A DNA stretch of 64,000 bases. Source: Protula sp. h YS-2021 (Eukaryota > Annelida > Polychaeta > Sabellida > Serpulidae). Below the pieces are notes generated by a model. That model did no database searches, was not told the DNA's origin, and worked only from the letters and a program-made list of their open reading frames with translations. Every line of letters begins with the position of its first letter. The stretch's first letter is position 1. Location: assembly GCA_949752745.1 (NCBI GenBank), contig OX457031.1, forward strand, positions 23,356,642-23,420,641, given 5' to 3'. Below are positions 14,110 through 38,379 of this stretch, piece after piece. The position numbers and the translations under genes were made by a program.

Positions 14110-14220
14110 ACAACCAAATATATCTTTTTTTAATCAATCTATCTATATATTCGTATATATCTTTCTATATCTTTCTATCTGTCTATATATTCGTATATAT
14201 CTTTCTATATCTTTCTCTCA
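14110..14220. repeat. Duplicated TATATC/TTTC simple sequence
   Basis: A block containing ATATTCGTATATATCTTTCT occurs twice with CTATCTGTC-type spacers. This is simple-sequence expansion with no coding meaning. Confidence 0.8.
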
Positions 14221-14362
14221 TTCGCCTTACCCAAATCTGTGACAGTCCCTTTTATTCACCTTACTGAAAAATCCAGCTGCTTTTAGAAATGTACTTCGAA
14301 CGTAAGTTAATTTATTTAATTATCAAAAAGTGACATAAATTTTTAACACATCAAACACATAC

Positions 14363-14406
14363 CTTTGGTAGTTTTTTCAATCTCCTGCAAGATGGATTCC
14401 CTGAAT
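14363..14406 (-). CDS. Candidate 44-base internal exon
   Basis: On the minus strand the acceptor TTTTTAGATTTAG precedes 44 bases reading FRESILQEIEKTTK, then donor AAAG|GTATGT. It accepts phase 2 and leaves phase 1. The exon at 18543-18772 ends in phase 2, so a direct join is in frame (RRQL-FRESILQEIEK). It is short, so the evidence is the match of phase, donor and peptide character together. Confidence 0.35.
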
Positions 14407-14604
14407 CTAAATCTAAAAAGTATATATCTATAAGTCACATTGAAATTAAGTTTATAACTTACAGTAAAGTTTTATGCAAAAGGCAGGGTGGCATTTAAGG
14501 TAATAAATGCTTTGGCATAATAACAATTTGCATTCCGTTTATATTTTGAAATCAAATTCATTTTAGTTTATAGTAAAAACTGTAAACTATGTAGCAACTT
14601 AGAA

Positions 14605-14745
14605 GTACAGTGGAAACCCGGAAATACTACCGGTACCAATAGTGAGACTGAACTAAAATGGTCCGATGTCTAAGGTGGTCGTATTCGTGGGGTTCCTAAT
14701 AATTTGGATTGAGCTGGTCCTATTTGCAGGGTGGTATACATGCTA
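14605..14745. mobile_element. Diverged copy of the GGTCC-type dispersed element
   Basis: It opens with TACAGTGGAAACCCGG, much like the end of the 12485-12858 element, and continues with AACTAAAATGGTCCGATGTC and GTGGTCGTATTCGTGGGGTT. The right end is lost or too diverged to place. Confidence 0.5.
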
Positions 14746-14897
14746 GAATCCCGCATAGAAACATGTGCAATGCTTAATAAAAAAAGATCGAAGTAATTAA
14801 GGGGCTGGACGAGCAAGTTGCTGCAATCAACATCAAAGAGAGCTGGGTATTACATGCTGTTCCAGATATATGTAAACAGCACTCGTTAAACCGGTAC

Positions 14898-15057
14898 CTG
14901 ATTTGGAATAAAAGTCGACATATCTCTGGGCATGCAGTGCCGCTCCGAAATGGCGATGATAACCCTGTACTTTGCCCGTTTCGGTTGAGCCGCCTTCTTC
15001 CTCGGGGTGAGGCCGGTAGCGGTGAATCAATGTGAGCTTTTCTATTGGTAAACTTTG
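14898..15057 (-). CDS. Candidate internal exon, family unknown
   Basis: On the minus strand acceptor TATTTCTACACAG precedes an open segment reading QSLPIEKLTLIHRYRPHPEE onward to YVDFYSKSG, with donor TCAG|GTACCG. A second frame is also open. Neither phase pair fits cleanly between the 18.6-kb and 14.4-kb exons, so it may be an alternative exon, a separate gene, or not an exon. The peptide in the first frame looks protein-like but I cannot name it. Confidence 0.25.
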
Positions 15058-15336
15058 CTGTGTAGAAATAAAAAAAAAAGAAGATACACTTGCAGGGTAT
15101 AACACAGTAAAGATATAACACAGAAAACGAAATAAAAGAATTCAAAACAAACAAAAAATATGGCATACATGTTCTTTGCAAAAAAGTAATATTTGTGCAC
15201 GGGAATTTTTTCAGAAAGGCCAGAAAGAACAAAGTCTTGTTTCTCATTCCAAATTGTAATTTTTTTTTTGTTTTTGAAAACTGTAAAGAATTTTTTATTT
15301 TTTGAAAATTTCGGTGACCTTGCATTCTGTTTCCTT

Positions 15337-15369
15337 TTCTTTCTTTCTTTCTTTCTTACTTTCTTTCTC

Positions 15370-15401
<32 letters not shown>

Positions 15402-15408
15402 TTTTTTT
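15337..15408. repeat. (TTTC)n microsatellite with flanking T-runs
   Basis: About 70 bases of imperfect CTTT repeats. Phe/Leu-rich and Lys-rich open frames across it are artefacts. Confidence 0.95.
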
Positions 15409-15499
15409 GGCAAAATGAGTTTTAATGATTATATAAACGTCATAAAACATAAGAATTATAGATCCGGCAGGACCATTTCTTTTTTTTCACTCGAATTTT

Positions 15500-17060
15500 T
15501 TTAGACCCGGACGAGTCGCTTCTTTCCTTTTTGTTTGCGATTTTAGTGATCCGACCTTTAGCTTCTCTAGCCCCTGCTTGTACCCTCCCCCTGACCCCAA
15601 CTGCGCGAGCAAGTCATCGACCAGTGCAAACACTAGCTTTGCTAAATCCATAGGTATAGTATAGTGTAGTATATCTATTATCTTAGGTTCCCTCCATTTT
15701 TTTCATAAATCACTTACGTATATGGAGTTTGCATTGTGAACTAGCCGGTCTATTTCTGAATACTGCGTAATTCTTCTTGAATTATCTTCTACGTATGGAT
15801 CAATCCCTGATCTCTTCTTACTGTCAGGTTAGATTTGATATAAATGCCTTGTATCTATCTACTTCTAAATAAAAAAAGATATATGAGCACTATTACAGAT
15901 ACAGAAAACTCTTCATTGAAAGTGTCTTCACCTAGTAAATTAAAACGATGTAAGAGACAATGTGGGAGACATTTGTTTAATTTTAAAAGACTCGTTACAG
16001 CGTTGTGTTGTGTAGAAAAATAAATAGAATCTTCATAAATACATGAGTGGGGGTGTCTGAAGTACGGAAGTGTCACATGCGTATCACGTGACCTTGGCTC
16101 ACCTGTATGTACTGTTTCCAGACTTGGGATTTCGGGGACTTGCGCGTTCCATGTGATCAGCTTGTATCAACCTGTACGCCACATCAAACGGCTCCTACCG
16201 ATCACAAAAAAACAGAAAAGGCAACTCTGATCAAACAAAATAAAAAATGGAATCTTGCTGCTAGAGATCATGATTTTCTTTGTCAATATTTCCAGTACGA
16301 AAATGTCCCCTGGAAAAAAAACCCAGCGGTAGTTTTGGGATTTTCTCGAGTTAACATTTAAAAGCAAATTTAGAGTCTAAAATCTTAAATAAATAACTAA
16401 CCATTCGTTTTGTTGTTGTAACTATTCCGTTGGTAGAAAATTGCTGTTCTCTTTTCTCCTTATTGATATAGTCCTCCCTTCAAACCAAAAGATATGATTT
16501 GATCAACAAATACTTCTGTCATTTTACATTACCTGAATTAACTGCAAGCAATAAAGTTCATATTTATTAATTAATACCTTTAAAATATGAGTAATTGCTT
16601 TTCATATTAGATTTAAGAAGTGTGTGTCTAAATAAACATTCTTGATTGATTGATTGATTGAAATGCACAGGCTTGATGTCAAAAATAAATAACTAAAGTA
16701 ACCAAAAGATCTTTTTTATATGTATTTCACACAATTCACCCCTACCGTTCTTTAACGACAGTAGTTAGTGGGAAATTACTTGCTTTCACCAATACCCACC
16801 CCTGTCCCCAAACCAAAACGGATTGAATAAAGCGAGTTTTGAAGAAAAAAAACAGTGGGATCAGGTCGATTCTAGCAATATTTAAAACAGTATTTTTAAT
16901 TTGTTTCGTTTTTTTTTAAAGAAAATGTCATATGTCCCAAAACTCCAAGATTAAATCAACCCGAGAAATAGGATCACTTGTCGATAGACCATCTCCATGT
17001 TGAATAAAATGCACATAAATAAAGGAGAAGACTTTAATTGTTAGTCCTGCTTAAATAATA
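15500..17060. other. Non-coding sequence, nothing recognised
   Basis: Two opposed open frames at about 16107-16367 overlap fully and neither has a recognisable domain or good splice context. A GATT tetranucleotide run (TTGATTGATTGATTG) occurs near 16645. The rest is featureless. Confidence 0.35.
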
Positions 17061-17079
17061 GATCGGCAAAAACACCTAG

Positions 17080-17460
17080 GATATATGCATAAAATATGTA
17101 GTAAAATTGATCGGAAGTTCATCGAAAAACAGTCGCATTTCCGAAGTAGTGATAATGATTATCACTTGATCGGAAATGCGTTGGAAAACATCGGAAATAT
17201 GCATTTTATACGCATAAAAATAATCGGAAGATCGTGGGAAATGCATTGGAATATATACGTATAACCGACGTATAACCGACGGTTGGTAAAACGTCGGATA
17301 TGCGTCGAAAAGGTGCATAAAAAACCTCCGTCGGAAAATATGCGCATAAACGACTAATAAAGGATGAGCAAAACGGAAAAAATATGCGTATATCCGACGT
17401 ATGTTGCCGATATTGCCGACGCATTTTATATGCATCTCCGACGTCGAAGAATTTGTAGGG
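17080..17460. repeat. Degenerate palindromic repeat block (ATCGGAAAT / ATGCATTTTATACGCATA)
   Basis: Short motifs and their reverse complements recur throughout: ATCGGAA/TTCCGAT, CCGACGTATA/TATACGTCGG and ATGCATTTTATACGCATA. The last is shared with the 41502-42443 element, which suggests a related family. Clear outer terminal repeats are not visible, so the boundaries are approximate. Confidence 0.6.
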
Positions 17461-17519
17461 TTATGGGGTTTGACGGTAGTGCGTTCACTATGAAGAACAG
17501 TTGTGATTTGACAGCTTAT

Positions 17520-18270
17520 GTACCCAATGATCATACCAACGTCGATCCAACGCGGATCTGAGGTTGCTACGTCTACCCCGGTGATAACAGGACATCAACT
17601 CTGGTTGTGATTTGGTGGTGATTGGTCCCGTACACAGACCAATGTCTTTGACACAACGTTGAATTGACATCAGATAAACAACGTTGGATTTAGAAGTTGC
17701 ATTTGATTGTAACCAAAAAACGCAGTATTCTACAAAGTCTAATCAACGTCTTCGGTACATCGATGAAAAAATTGGGGATATCGACGTTACATAGACGTCG
17801 GACTCACACCCCCCCCCCCCCCAAAAAAAAAAAAAACCTTCTCATTATTACTCACTGTTAATGGTAAACATGACAGTTCACTTCGAAAATAGACCAAAAC
17901 AGGAACGTAAAATATGAGATTTTCAGGACCGGGCAAGTTTTTTCCCAGCTACTTTTGAAAAAATATTCATGGAAAGCGACATCTCACAAATTCTGGATGA
18001 CCCAAAGGTGAGATACTGTGATCATGGTACACCATGACTGTCACTGCCAAGATGGCGATTCTAGAGTAATTGTACCGAGCTCTGTACACACAACGTCGGG
18101 AAACAGACTTGTTTCGACTTCCATTTGCAACCTTTACAGCTACGTTGATACAGACATCGAATATTCGATGTCTACCTATTGACAGTCAGGAGGTAAACTT
18201 TGCTTCGATTCCCATAAACAACCCGACGTCGGGTCCGACATCCAGCCAGAATCGTTGGTACAGCGTCGGG
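17520..18270 (-). mobile_element. Partial minus-oriented copy of the ACGTC-rich element
   Basis: The segment GTTTCGACTTCCATTTGCAA is the reverse complement of sequence inside the element at 34899-35988, as is the block TTCTGGATGACCCAAAGGTG. The copy is rich in ACGTC/GACGT, as the others are. The CCCAGCAAACAT ends are not found, so it is truncated or diverged. A run of 14 C followed by 14 A lies at about 17809-17836. Confidence 0.6.
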
Positions 18271-18542
18271 GTGTCTACTTGGCAGAAAGGTTACCTTTGA
18301 GTGTTAGCCAATGCACTAAGTTGAGTAATGATCACGTCTCGTGGCCTATCAACATCTTAGCACCAATAAGCAAAATGGGACGTGACCTATCTCCAGGAAA
18401 TGTGTTTATCGTCTAAGGAGTGAGAGGGTACGCGCAAACTTAAGGTTCGTAGACCGATCACCTACATGGATCACAACCCATGAACCCACGCTTTCCCTTT
18501 ACCAATTAGCGCTGAGATCAGAGGGCAAAAGCAAAAACTTAC

Positions 18543-18772
18543 AGCTGCCGTCTAAGTACCCTGGAAACCATTTCTGACTCATCCGGTCCTCTTCTACGCC
18601 CACTCTTCTTGGTATTTGAGGTTGTGGCGGATTTTATCCTCGGTTTCTTATAACTGCTCGCTGATTGGCTGCGCACTAGAGTCAAGTTGGTGTCACGTGA
18701 CGTCGCACTTCCGGCAGGCCGCTGCAGCTTTTCGTGATATGGACTGCCATCTATTTCCTCTTTGGTCGGCAT
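18543..18772 (-). CDS. Candidate first coding exon of a minus-strand gene
   Basis: An ATG at 18772 opens 230 bases reading MPTKEEIDGSPYHEKLQRPA onward, Ser/Arg/Lys-rich (KKSGRRRGPDESEMVSRVLR), and ends at a strong donor CAGCT|GTAAGT in phase 2. The exon at 14363-14406 accepts phase 2. No family is recognised. The basic, Ser-rich composition suggests a disordered N-terminus. Downstream exons in the set are uncertain. Confidence 0.45.
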
Positions 18773-18799
18773 TGTCGCAACTGTTTTTGTAAATAAATG

Positions 18800-21700
18800 T
18801 TATATCCTGTTTGATGCTGTTTTCTATTTATGTTAGACTACAGTGAACAAATACTCCTAGGTCTTTTTATTTTCAGTGATGCGCTGCCTTAAAGGCTAAA
18901 GAGCTGATCTCAGCTTGTAGAAAACAAGGTTCGATGTAGAGAGCACTATACGTATGCGGCCATAAACCCTGTCTAAAGTATCCAGTTTCCACCTATGTTG
19001 TTTTGATAACAAAACATACACTGTAAACAAATCCTTTTCGATACTCTTTGACTGATATCAAATACCTATAGAAATTACCGACGTTCATTGTATTACTGCG
19101 AAATTTAAAGGTCTGACTTGTAATGTCCAAGTCTGTTTTAATGTGTACTGTGAATTAAAAACTATAAGCGGATTAAATTATATTTTCTCGTGGTAATGTT
19201 TCAAAATCATATCACAACCGCCCGTCTTTCTATCCTTATGACAACACCAAAGCTTTTAGAAGCTGTCCCTGATTCGCATATAAACCTTACTAAGAAACAA
19301 ATCTGGCCCAAATTTTTCCTATGCGTATGTGCATACTGGAGATATATGTGTCATTTTTCTTGCAGGGATCTTTCTAATTGACCTCTTTTCGTTGCGCGTT
19401 TCTTGATCGTTAGGTTATAGGCACCAGGTTTACATAAATGGCCTATATTGGTTCCGTCTACTTGTTATATGGATTATAAGGATATATCAATAAAAGAAGA
19501 AATGGTCCCTTGTGTTCTCACGCCAGAATAATCATTCTGATTTGCATCTTCTTATACCAGTAAACATTCGATTCATAAATACGCAATCTATGCATATAAG
19601 GGACTAAAAACCAATAAACTGCTGAAGGACTTCAAGGCAGGACAGTAGTGGGACGTACGGGGGGTGGGGAGGGGGGAGGGTCGTGTTTCATGTGGCACTG
19701 ATACTTACCATTTCCCCGTCCCTGACGTCAAGCCAGGAAATACTACAACATCTTCTGTGAACATCTAACTGTTAATTCGTTCACTGCGTTGAAGATTTAC
19801 TTCTTAGTATCTGCATCGATTCTTACGTCCATCGAAGTAAGCGTCTATCACCTTTTTTACTAAAAGCTAATATTGGATTATTCCCCAAGACGGGTTGTCC
19901 CAGTAAAAAAATAGAGTCTTTAAACCTTATTTTGCGGCCTAGGTTGCTCCAGTTACCACCAATGGGGTTTTAGTGCATCACATCAATTGTTCATTCCCAT
20001 TTGTGAAACGTGGTAACAACAGTTCCTTCGTCGAAATTTCCTTTAAAAACTGTATAAGGGATGCAAGCAGTACATGACGCGTTTCATTCAACTCGCTTAA
20101 GCGAATGAAACATTCACGTTTGGTGCATGATTGGGTTGGGTCGATAGTCTTTCGGATAATGGATCAAGTTTCTTGCCCTGTCTTCTGTCGGCATGATTGA
20201 GCTGCCTTATATGGAAAAGCAATTTATTTACACGGATTTGATCTTTCTGAATAAATGAAAACATTATGGCAAAGCAAGATAATCTTCAAACCTATCCGAT
20301 GTTTTTATCCAAGCGTTGGTTAGACGTCAACAAAAAGACAAAAAAAAAAAACAAACAAAAAAAAACAAACAAAAAAACAAACAAAAAAAAACAAAAAACA
20401 AACAAAAACAAACAAACTAACTAAAAATCAACAACAACAACAAAAGCGCCACATAGTATTGTCTGACCTAATTAAGATAAGTCATTTTTGTTATCCCATA
20501 AGTTCCCACAACTAGAGGGTTGCGGGGTTTTTTCTTGATTTTTGGTTCTGCCTTAAGTGGTCAAAACGAAAGAGCACAGTCCAAGTTGAACGTCAGATCA
20601 GGAGTTACGGGCTTTTGGTTGAAAAGATGGATCCAAGAAGTGGCTTCACTCAAATTTTTTCAGTTCAATTTGAGCGATTTTCTCTAACGTTAAGTAACAT
20701 TTCAGTCGTTCTTTTTTAACGAATCAACAATCTGTTGAGGAGACGCGCATCTGACAGTAATCACCTTTTTCTGACATATTCTTCAATTAACAAAAAGCTC
20801 AATTGTTTTGCTCTAACAGAAAAAAAAACAGCCCCGAGTCACGTGATCGACGTCATCTGCCACCCCACCCACGTCTCATCTTACCGAAGCCAGTCAACGA
20901 TGCTGTGTGACAATGATGCGATCGGGCCTAATTAGTGCAACAGCCGGTGTGAGATGGGCGCTTTCATCGCCATATTCACCATATTCGCTTGTTAGATAAG
21001 CCATTATGTACTTACTGTTACTGTAGATGGTCTTTAATTGGAGCTGTTTTTTTCCTTTGTTATTTCATAGATGCCTTATGTTGCAGAAGCAGAATCATTC
21101 TGCCAAAGTTGTAAACGCAAAAAAAACAAACAAACAAACAATCGTTTTGGTTTAAAAATCCTGGATGGTTTATTTTTGATATCAATCTAAGTCATTTGGT
21201 CAAGTTTTTATCTTCTTGAAATTGTCAAAAGCATACGAATTACTTGGTGAACTAATGAGAGTCTCTAATGAAATGTGAATGTGCAAGTCCACGTCAAATG
21301 TTGTTTTTTTTTTAAAGCTAACGCCATTTAGTCTTAATGTTAAGTAGATGTTAGTGCGAATGGCGAATCGCGTAACGGGTGTTCTATAGCTATCTCGTGA
21401 TAGCTATAGATAACCGTTATCTTGTGTATTAAAGGAGGAGAAGAGAAGAGGTGTATATTTGGCTAGAGATTATTGTCGTTACAGTGAACCAATGGAATGT
21501 GCGGATATGAAAAACGGCGGGAATTGCGCGATGGTTGTGGAGTGTTAAGTTGCTTCCGAAACAAACCCTTGCTTTTTTCTGTTTTTGTTTTTTTTTTTCA
21601 AAGAAAACAATGCGCTAGTGGTTTATTTTTAAAGCTACGGTTGCAAATAATCGATTATGGCAATTTGGTTAACTAGTCACTGAAGTCGCTTGTGAAAACA
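18800..21700. other. Intergenic sequence between divergent genes
   Basis: This lies between the candidate minus-strand first exon and the Hillarin-like gene, so it may hold both promoters. It contains a G-rich run (GGGGGGTGGGGAGGGGGGAG, near 19658-19678), an A-rich CAAA array at about 20338-20415, a second CAAAC run near 21120, and TAGCTATCTCGTGATAGCTA (a near-perfect palindrome) near 21388. No coding exon is supported. Confidence 0.4.
20338..20415. repeat. (CAAA)n/(A)n simple repeat
   Basis: About 80 bases of AAAAACAAACAAAAAA-type sequence. It may be the tail of a retroposed element, but nothing recognisable precedes it. Confidence 0.9.
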
Positions 21701-21731
21701 AATCCTTGAATGGACAACAGTTGTGGGCTAA

Positions 21732-33907
<12,176 letters not shown>

Positions 33908-33909
33908 AA

Positions 33910-34620
33910 ACAATACCAAGCAACACAAGGAACGCTTAAGAAAAAAGAAACTTAGTTTATCTGAAGTTTTGAATAATAAAATAGTCTACTGGATGCTGTC
34001 ACTTTTAAATTATAATGTTTTAGTGAACACTAAGTTTCGTTTGCATATCAGAGGAATTTCAAAATAAGAAGAATTTCCAAATAAATCGCAATGATATGTC
34101 ATTTTTTATTGATTTTTTTTTCATTTTAATGCAAATAATGCTTGCATTAGATAATCCAGGGTTTTTAAATACAAACATTGTGATTTTGGATAAAAAAATA
34201 TCATTCACCCAGCCTTTTTCATAAAATCCCTGATCCCGGATTGCAGCAGTCATCTATTGCTAATATCAATAGTAATGGTTTCCTTGCCACATTAAATGCA
34301 GTTTTTGGTACTTAAATGATATCTGAGAACATCAGAAATGCAGAGAAAAGCTGCTCGGAAGGGTCAGGGGGAGGGTTCTAAAATTTATGCTCCCGTGCTT
34401 TATGAATGGTTCCGAAGGCCTGGCTATTTTCTATTATCTGTTGTCTGCTGTGCCGGTGCGAGGACGTTTTCGACATTGAGCAAGTACAGAGCTACCCTGG
34501 GTCAAGGCCATCTCGCATATGGGATCACCTCACAAAATGGACTGCTTTCAAGATTCCTGTTCTGGCTGCCTTTTGTTGTGACGAATTCCACAAACAGAGC
34601 CACCCAGGACGTCGGAACAC
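33910..34620. other. 3' flank of the Hillarin-like gene, then unassigned sequence
   Basis: An AATAAA at 33975 is a suitable polyadenylation signal for the preceding gene. Two overlapping open frames at 34338-34807 have no recognised domain and run into an ATT microsatellite, so I do not accept them as genes. Confidence 0.5.
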
Positions 34621-34626
34621 TGCAGT

Positions 34627-34628
34627 TA

Positions 34629-34703
<75 letters not shown>

Positions 34704-34716
34704 TATTATTATTATT
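34627..34716. repeat. (ATT)n microsatellite
   Basis: About 90 bases of ATT triplets with one phase slip. The poly-Ile and poly-Tyr tails of the overlapping open frames come from it. Confidence 0.97.
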
Positions 34717-34898
34717 ACATATTTCTTGTATGGCGCCATTTCTAATTAAAGCCCCTAATCCCATTGGTGGTCTCAATTTCGGAGTTACACTGTGTGCACT
34801 ACGATAAGAAATGTGACAACAGACAAATCAATATCGCCTATTTCCTTCTGCATATGCAGCTCATGTTCGGTTCCTCTGTAGACTAGAAAGATTTTATG

Positions 34899-35988
34899 CC
34901 CAGCAAACATAGCGGCGTTCATTCCACGTCGGGACAACATCTATCTTCCGATGGGCGTCGATTATCCGACGCCTAATCAACGTTGCGAATATGTTGCAAA
35001 TGGAAGTCGAAACACCTTCTGTGGCGTTCTATAGACGTCGGGGACACGGTTTAGACAGCGACTATATCGTATTGCGGTCATCCCTACCTCACAGTACCCC
35101 TACCCTTGAGTCATCCGGTCAAGCAAAATATGTATGAAGCTATAATTACCGCGAATATTTTTCAAAAGAAGGTAAGAAAATCTTGAAATTGTCATATTTT
35201 ACGTCATCAGTTTGGTCTAGTTTCGTAGTGGTCTGGCATGCCTACCATTTCAATAACACAAGAAGGTTGTTTCGGGATGTGAGTTAGACGTCCATACAAC
35301 ATCGAGTTTTTCGACGTCTATCAACCTTCATTTTCCGACGTCTATTCACCGTGGCACAAAAGAAGCCGATTAGATGTCGTAGAAAGTTGCATTTTGGTTG
35401 CGATGAAAAGCAACATTTAAATAACGTCTATTTAATGTCTATTCAACGACGTGTTTAAGACGTTAGTTGATCTATGGCCGCGACCAATCACAACTAAAGT
35501 ACAACCAGATTTTATACCGTGATTTTGTCGGATCGACGGTCACAAACCTCAAATCGACATTGGACAGATGTTAATATGCTTGTTGGATGCTCTCATTTTG
35601 TCAATTTTCGAAGCATCCTGCCATGGCTTCCTTTTCTAATGATTGATAACATGATTAGGATGTTGTTTCCTTGTGACAGCGACGCCTACAGCAGGCCGAA
35701 CTTCCGGCATGTATGCATCGTCGATTTTCGGATGTCTATTCACATGATGCACCAAAGACGTTAATTAGACGTCGGGATAAGTGGGTTTTGGTTGCGACCA
35801 AAAGCAACGGCTGTACAACGTTGCTTAATCAACGTCTATCAAAGTTTTGTCAAAGGCATTGAGAAGACGTTGTTCTGTGTTCCTGACCAATCACACTCAA
35901 ACTACAAGTAGATTAAATGTGGCCATTTGGTCAGGTCAACGTCGCCACCTGAAATCGACTTCGGCTTGACGTCGGAATGTTTGCTGGG
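34899..35988 (+). mobile_element. Non-autonomous DNA transposon with CCCAGCAAACAT terminal inverted repeats, ACGTC-rich
   Basis: The left end is CCCAGCAAACAT and the right end, reverse-complemented, is the identical CCCAGCAAACAT, followed inward by a weaker match (CATTCC and ACGTC on both sides). A possible TG target duplication flanks it. The 1.09-kb interior has no coding capacity and is full of ACGTC/GACGT motifs such as CAACGTTGCGAATATGTTGC. Related copies lie at 17.5-18.3 kb (minus), 38.4-38.5 kb (fragment) and 59.7-60.3 kb. Superfamily not assigned. Confidence 0.7.
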
Positions 35989-36469
35989 TGATGTTTGCCT
36001 ATCCCTAATCGACACCGCGTTTGTTCTTGTACAGCCTGTGTAAAATCTATAAATTGAGATCAATGTAGAATATTTCCACCCTATGGGAGTAAATGGCTGA
36101 CGTACGTTATATCGGTGAAGCATTGCCAAAATCTAAATCAAATACAGACAACGTCTGCTATAAAAACACCATTTAGGTTACTGTCATAATTATGCTAGAC
36201 TTTGCGAATACCTTGCCTACAGTCAGTATGTTAGTCCAGTACTGTACTATGCCTCAGTACATTTTCTGTAATTACCATATCAATGAACTTTTTGCACATG
36301 ATAATCACTTTACCACACACTGGCATATGTATTTATGACTGGGAAGTGGCAAACATCACCGCATTTCAGACTATTTTGAACGCTGGATAAAGTTGTTATT
36401 GAAGTGAGAAAAAAAATCGCGCCTTGTAGTAAGTAATCTTTTCAGTCTTTAACCCCCTCCCCTGACCCC

Positions 36470-36500
36470 CACCCGAGTGGGGGGGGGGGGGGGGTTGGCT
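36470..36500. repeat. Poly-G run (about 19 G)
   Basis: A C-rich stretch (CCCCCTCCCCTGACCCCCAC) is followed within a few bases by about 19 consecutive G, so the strand could fold back C-on-G or form a G-quadruplex. Other G-runs follow at about 36630 and 37026. Confidence 0.9.
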
Positions 36501-36849
36501 ACTTAGTGTACTTATTAGGCTGCAGTGACTGACTGTCGCCGGTTAATACTTCAAGTATGACAGTTGCTCAGAATAGTTACAGGCAATGTGATTATGTGTT
36601 ACAATGTGTCCATAAAATGCGGAGGAAGGGGGGGGGGGCGGGGTAATTTTAAGATCACACTCGGTCTGTGTGGAATGCCAATTTCGTTACAAAGGGGGTA
36701 ATTTTTATTCAATACTGAACGTTTTCTAAAAAAAAGGGGTATGTGGGTTGCTTGTACTACGCATCCGACAAAAAGGGGGGTCCAAAATTGTGTAAACGGT
36801 CTTCAGGTGTTAGTGTCGATTTGGTTTTCATCTTGTGAATGAAGTCACC

Positions 36850-36966
36850 TGCGCGTCCTGTAAACTCCTGCGCGTTCCGTAAACTCCTGTGCCTTCCGTA
36901 AACTCCTGCGGCGTCCGTAAACTCCTGCGCCTTCCGTAAACTCTTGCGCCTTCCGTAAACTCATGA
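36850..36966. repeat. Minisatellite, about 19-bp unit
   Basis: About seven copies of CGCCTTCCGTAAACTCCTG with variants CGCGTTCCG and CGGCGTCCG. The minus-strand open frame over it (62 codons) repeats EFTEGxxVYG-type peptide and is an artefact. Confidence 0.9.
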
Positions 36967-37739
36967 ATATATATTGGTGAGAGAGAAATTTTTTCTTTTT
37001 CCAACGCCCTGAACAAAGTTTTATGGGGGGGGGCCTAAAACGCTCTGTGTCCGGTAAAATTATATATATCCTCAGTCCTCAGTCGAAATAACGAGTATTC
37101 TGCCATCACACTTTTCGGGGGCATGTGGAGAACCAAATGAAAATTATATCAGCCCCCCCCCCCCCCACTGACAAAGTTGCAATTCCGCCTTTTCTGTTTT
37201 TGTGGGGTTTTTTTGTGTGTGTTTATTTGTTTTTGTTTTTTTTTTTTTTTGTTTGTTTGTTTTTTTTTGGACACGCATAGTAACATGCAAATTCCCAAGT
37301 GGCAACCCTGGGAATCCACTTCACTGTTTTGGTTTTACTTTGAGCCTTGGCCTTTGGGGTGAAATCAAACGAGTGACCACTTTTGGTGTAAAGGGTGTAT
37401 TTCTTTTTCAATTATAGCAAATTGCGCTTTGGGGTTATTTTAAAAGTCATAGACGCGTGGTGACTGGTATGTGAGCTCCCCCCACCCCCCCCTGAAGCAA
37501 GATATTTTTAACTGTGCGGACACGTTTAGGAGGTCACTTTAAGAAATCACGAACATGTGTGAGTATCCCACCCCCGACCCGCGGGGATGCAAAAAGCAAC
37601 CACTCACCTTATTCCTTATAATGATAGCCGATAGGTGGATGTGGTTAGCCAAAATGACGGTCCTGCGTGGTGGTAAAGGTGCATTGTGGGAAAACAAAAG
37701 TCACTGAAGTGACCAAGTGTAAATTCCGATTTATTTTGT

Positions 37740-37873
37740 GTATGAGAATGCCTGACTTCGAGGTATTCTCTATTTTCATGGCCCTGTCTATTCATACCGA
37801 GGGCGTCAGCCCGAGGTGTGAATAGACAGGGCCATGAAAATAGAGTTTACCGAGAAGGAAGGCATTCTCATAC
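37740..37873. repeat. Long hairpin (foldback) with about 58-bp arms
   Basis: The left arm starts TATGAGAATGCCTGACTTCG and contains CTATTTTCATGGCCCTGTCT. The right arm is its near-complete reverse complement, ending GGCATTCTCATACT. A short GGGC-GTCA-GCCC stem-loop closes the centre. It looks like a foldback element or a small MITE. No target duplication is obvious. Confidence 0.9.
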
Positions 37874-38061
37874 TTAATGTCCATGTACCAGACGAATTGG
37901 CCCCGCCTCCCTCGGCCCGTCACCCCCTATTGTTCTGCGATTAAGGTGACAAATAAAGAATAACAATCATGACAGGGTATAAAAAACTGAACGATCATTC
38001 ATAACTACCTAGTTAATGCAAGAGTCAACACGAGCTTTTTTTTTTTGGTACAAAATTAATA

Positions 38062-38275
38062 ATGAGGACGATTCAGAAAATGATGTTTTTTACCCAGACT
38101 CCTTCTGAATTGCAGAGGGAGTCTGGGAATTTTGACATTGGATTGGACATTGATGGATTTATTCAAGTATATAATGTTAACGAGCCTGCCGGATCTATCG
38201 ATACCACAAGCATGTTAAAACCGGATGGACCTTACATAATTTTTGAAAATGAATTCCGACATTAGCTACAAGGTA
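38062..38275 (+). other. Open frame of unclear status, possible 5' exon region of the NTPase
   Basis: A 67-codon frame reads MFFTQTPSELQRESGNFDIG and on to a stop just before a usable donor TACAAG|GTAATT (exon end 38272). In another frame a short start, MNSDISYK, ends in phase 0 at that donor and could join the acceptor TTTTAG before IPPRFAMPYREL at 39147. This would add about 14 residues to the NTPase. It is a possibility only. The longer frame has no recognised domain. Confidence 0.2.
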
Positions 38276-38379
38276 ATTTATTTGAGCTTCTACTTTCTTC
38301 TGTTTAAGTTAATGTTACTCGTCGTAAAATTCTAGCGTTTTGCTCGAGATTTGAATCGAGAGAAAAAAAATCGATTAAG

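Noticed and set aside
15042..15504. Lys-rich (minus) and Phe-rich (plus) open frames
   Set aside because: Both come from the TTTC microsatellite and flanking T-runs.
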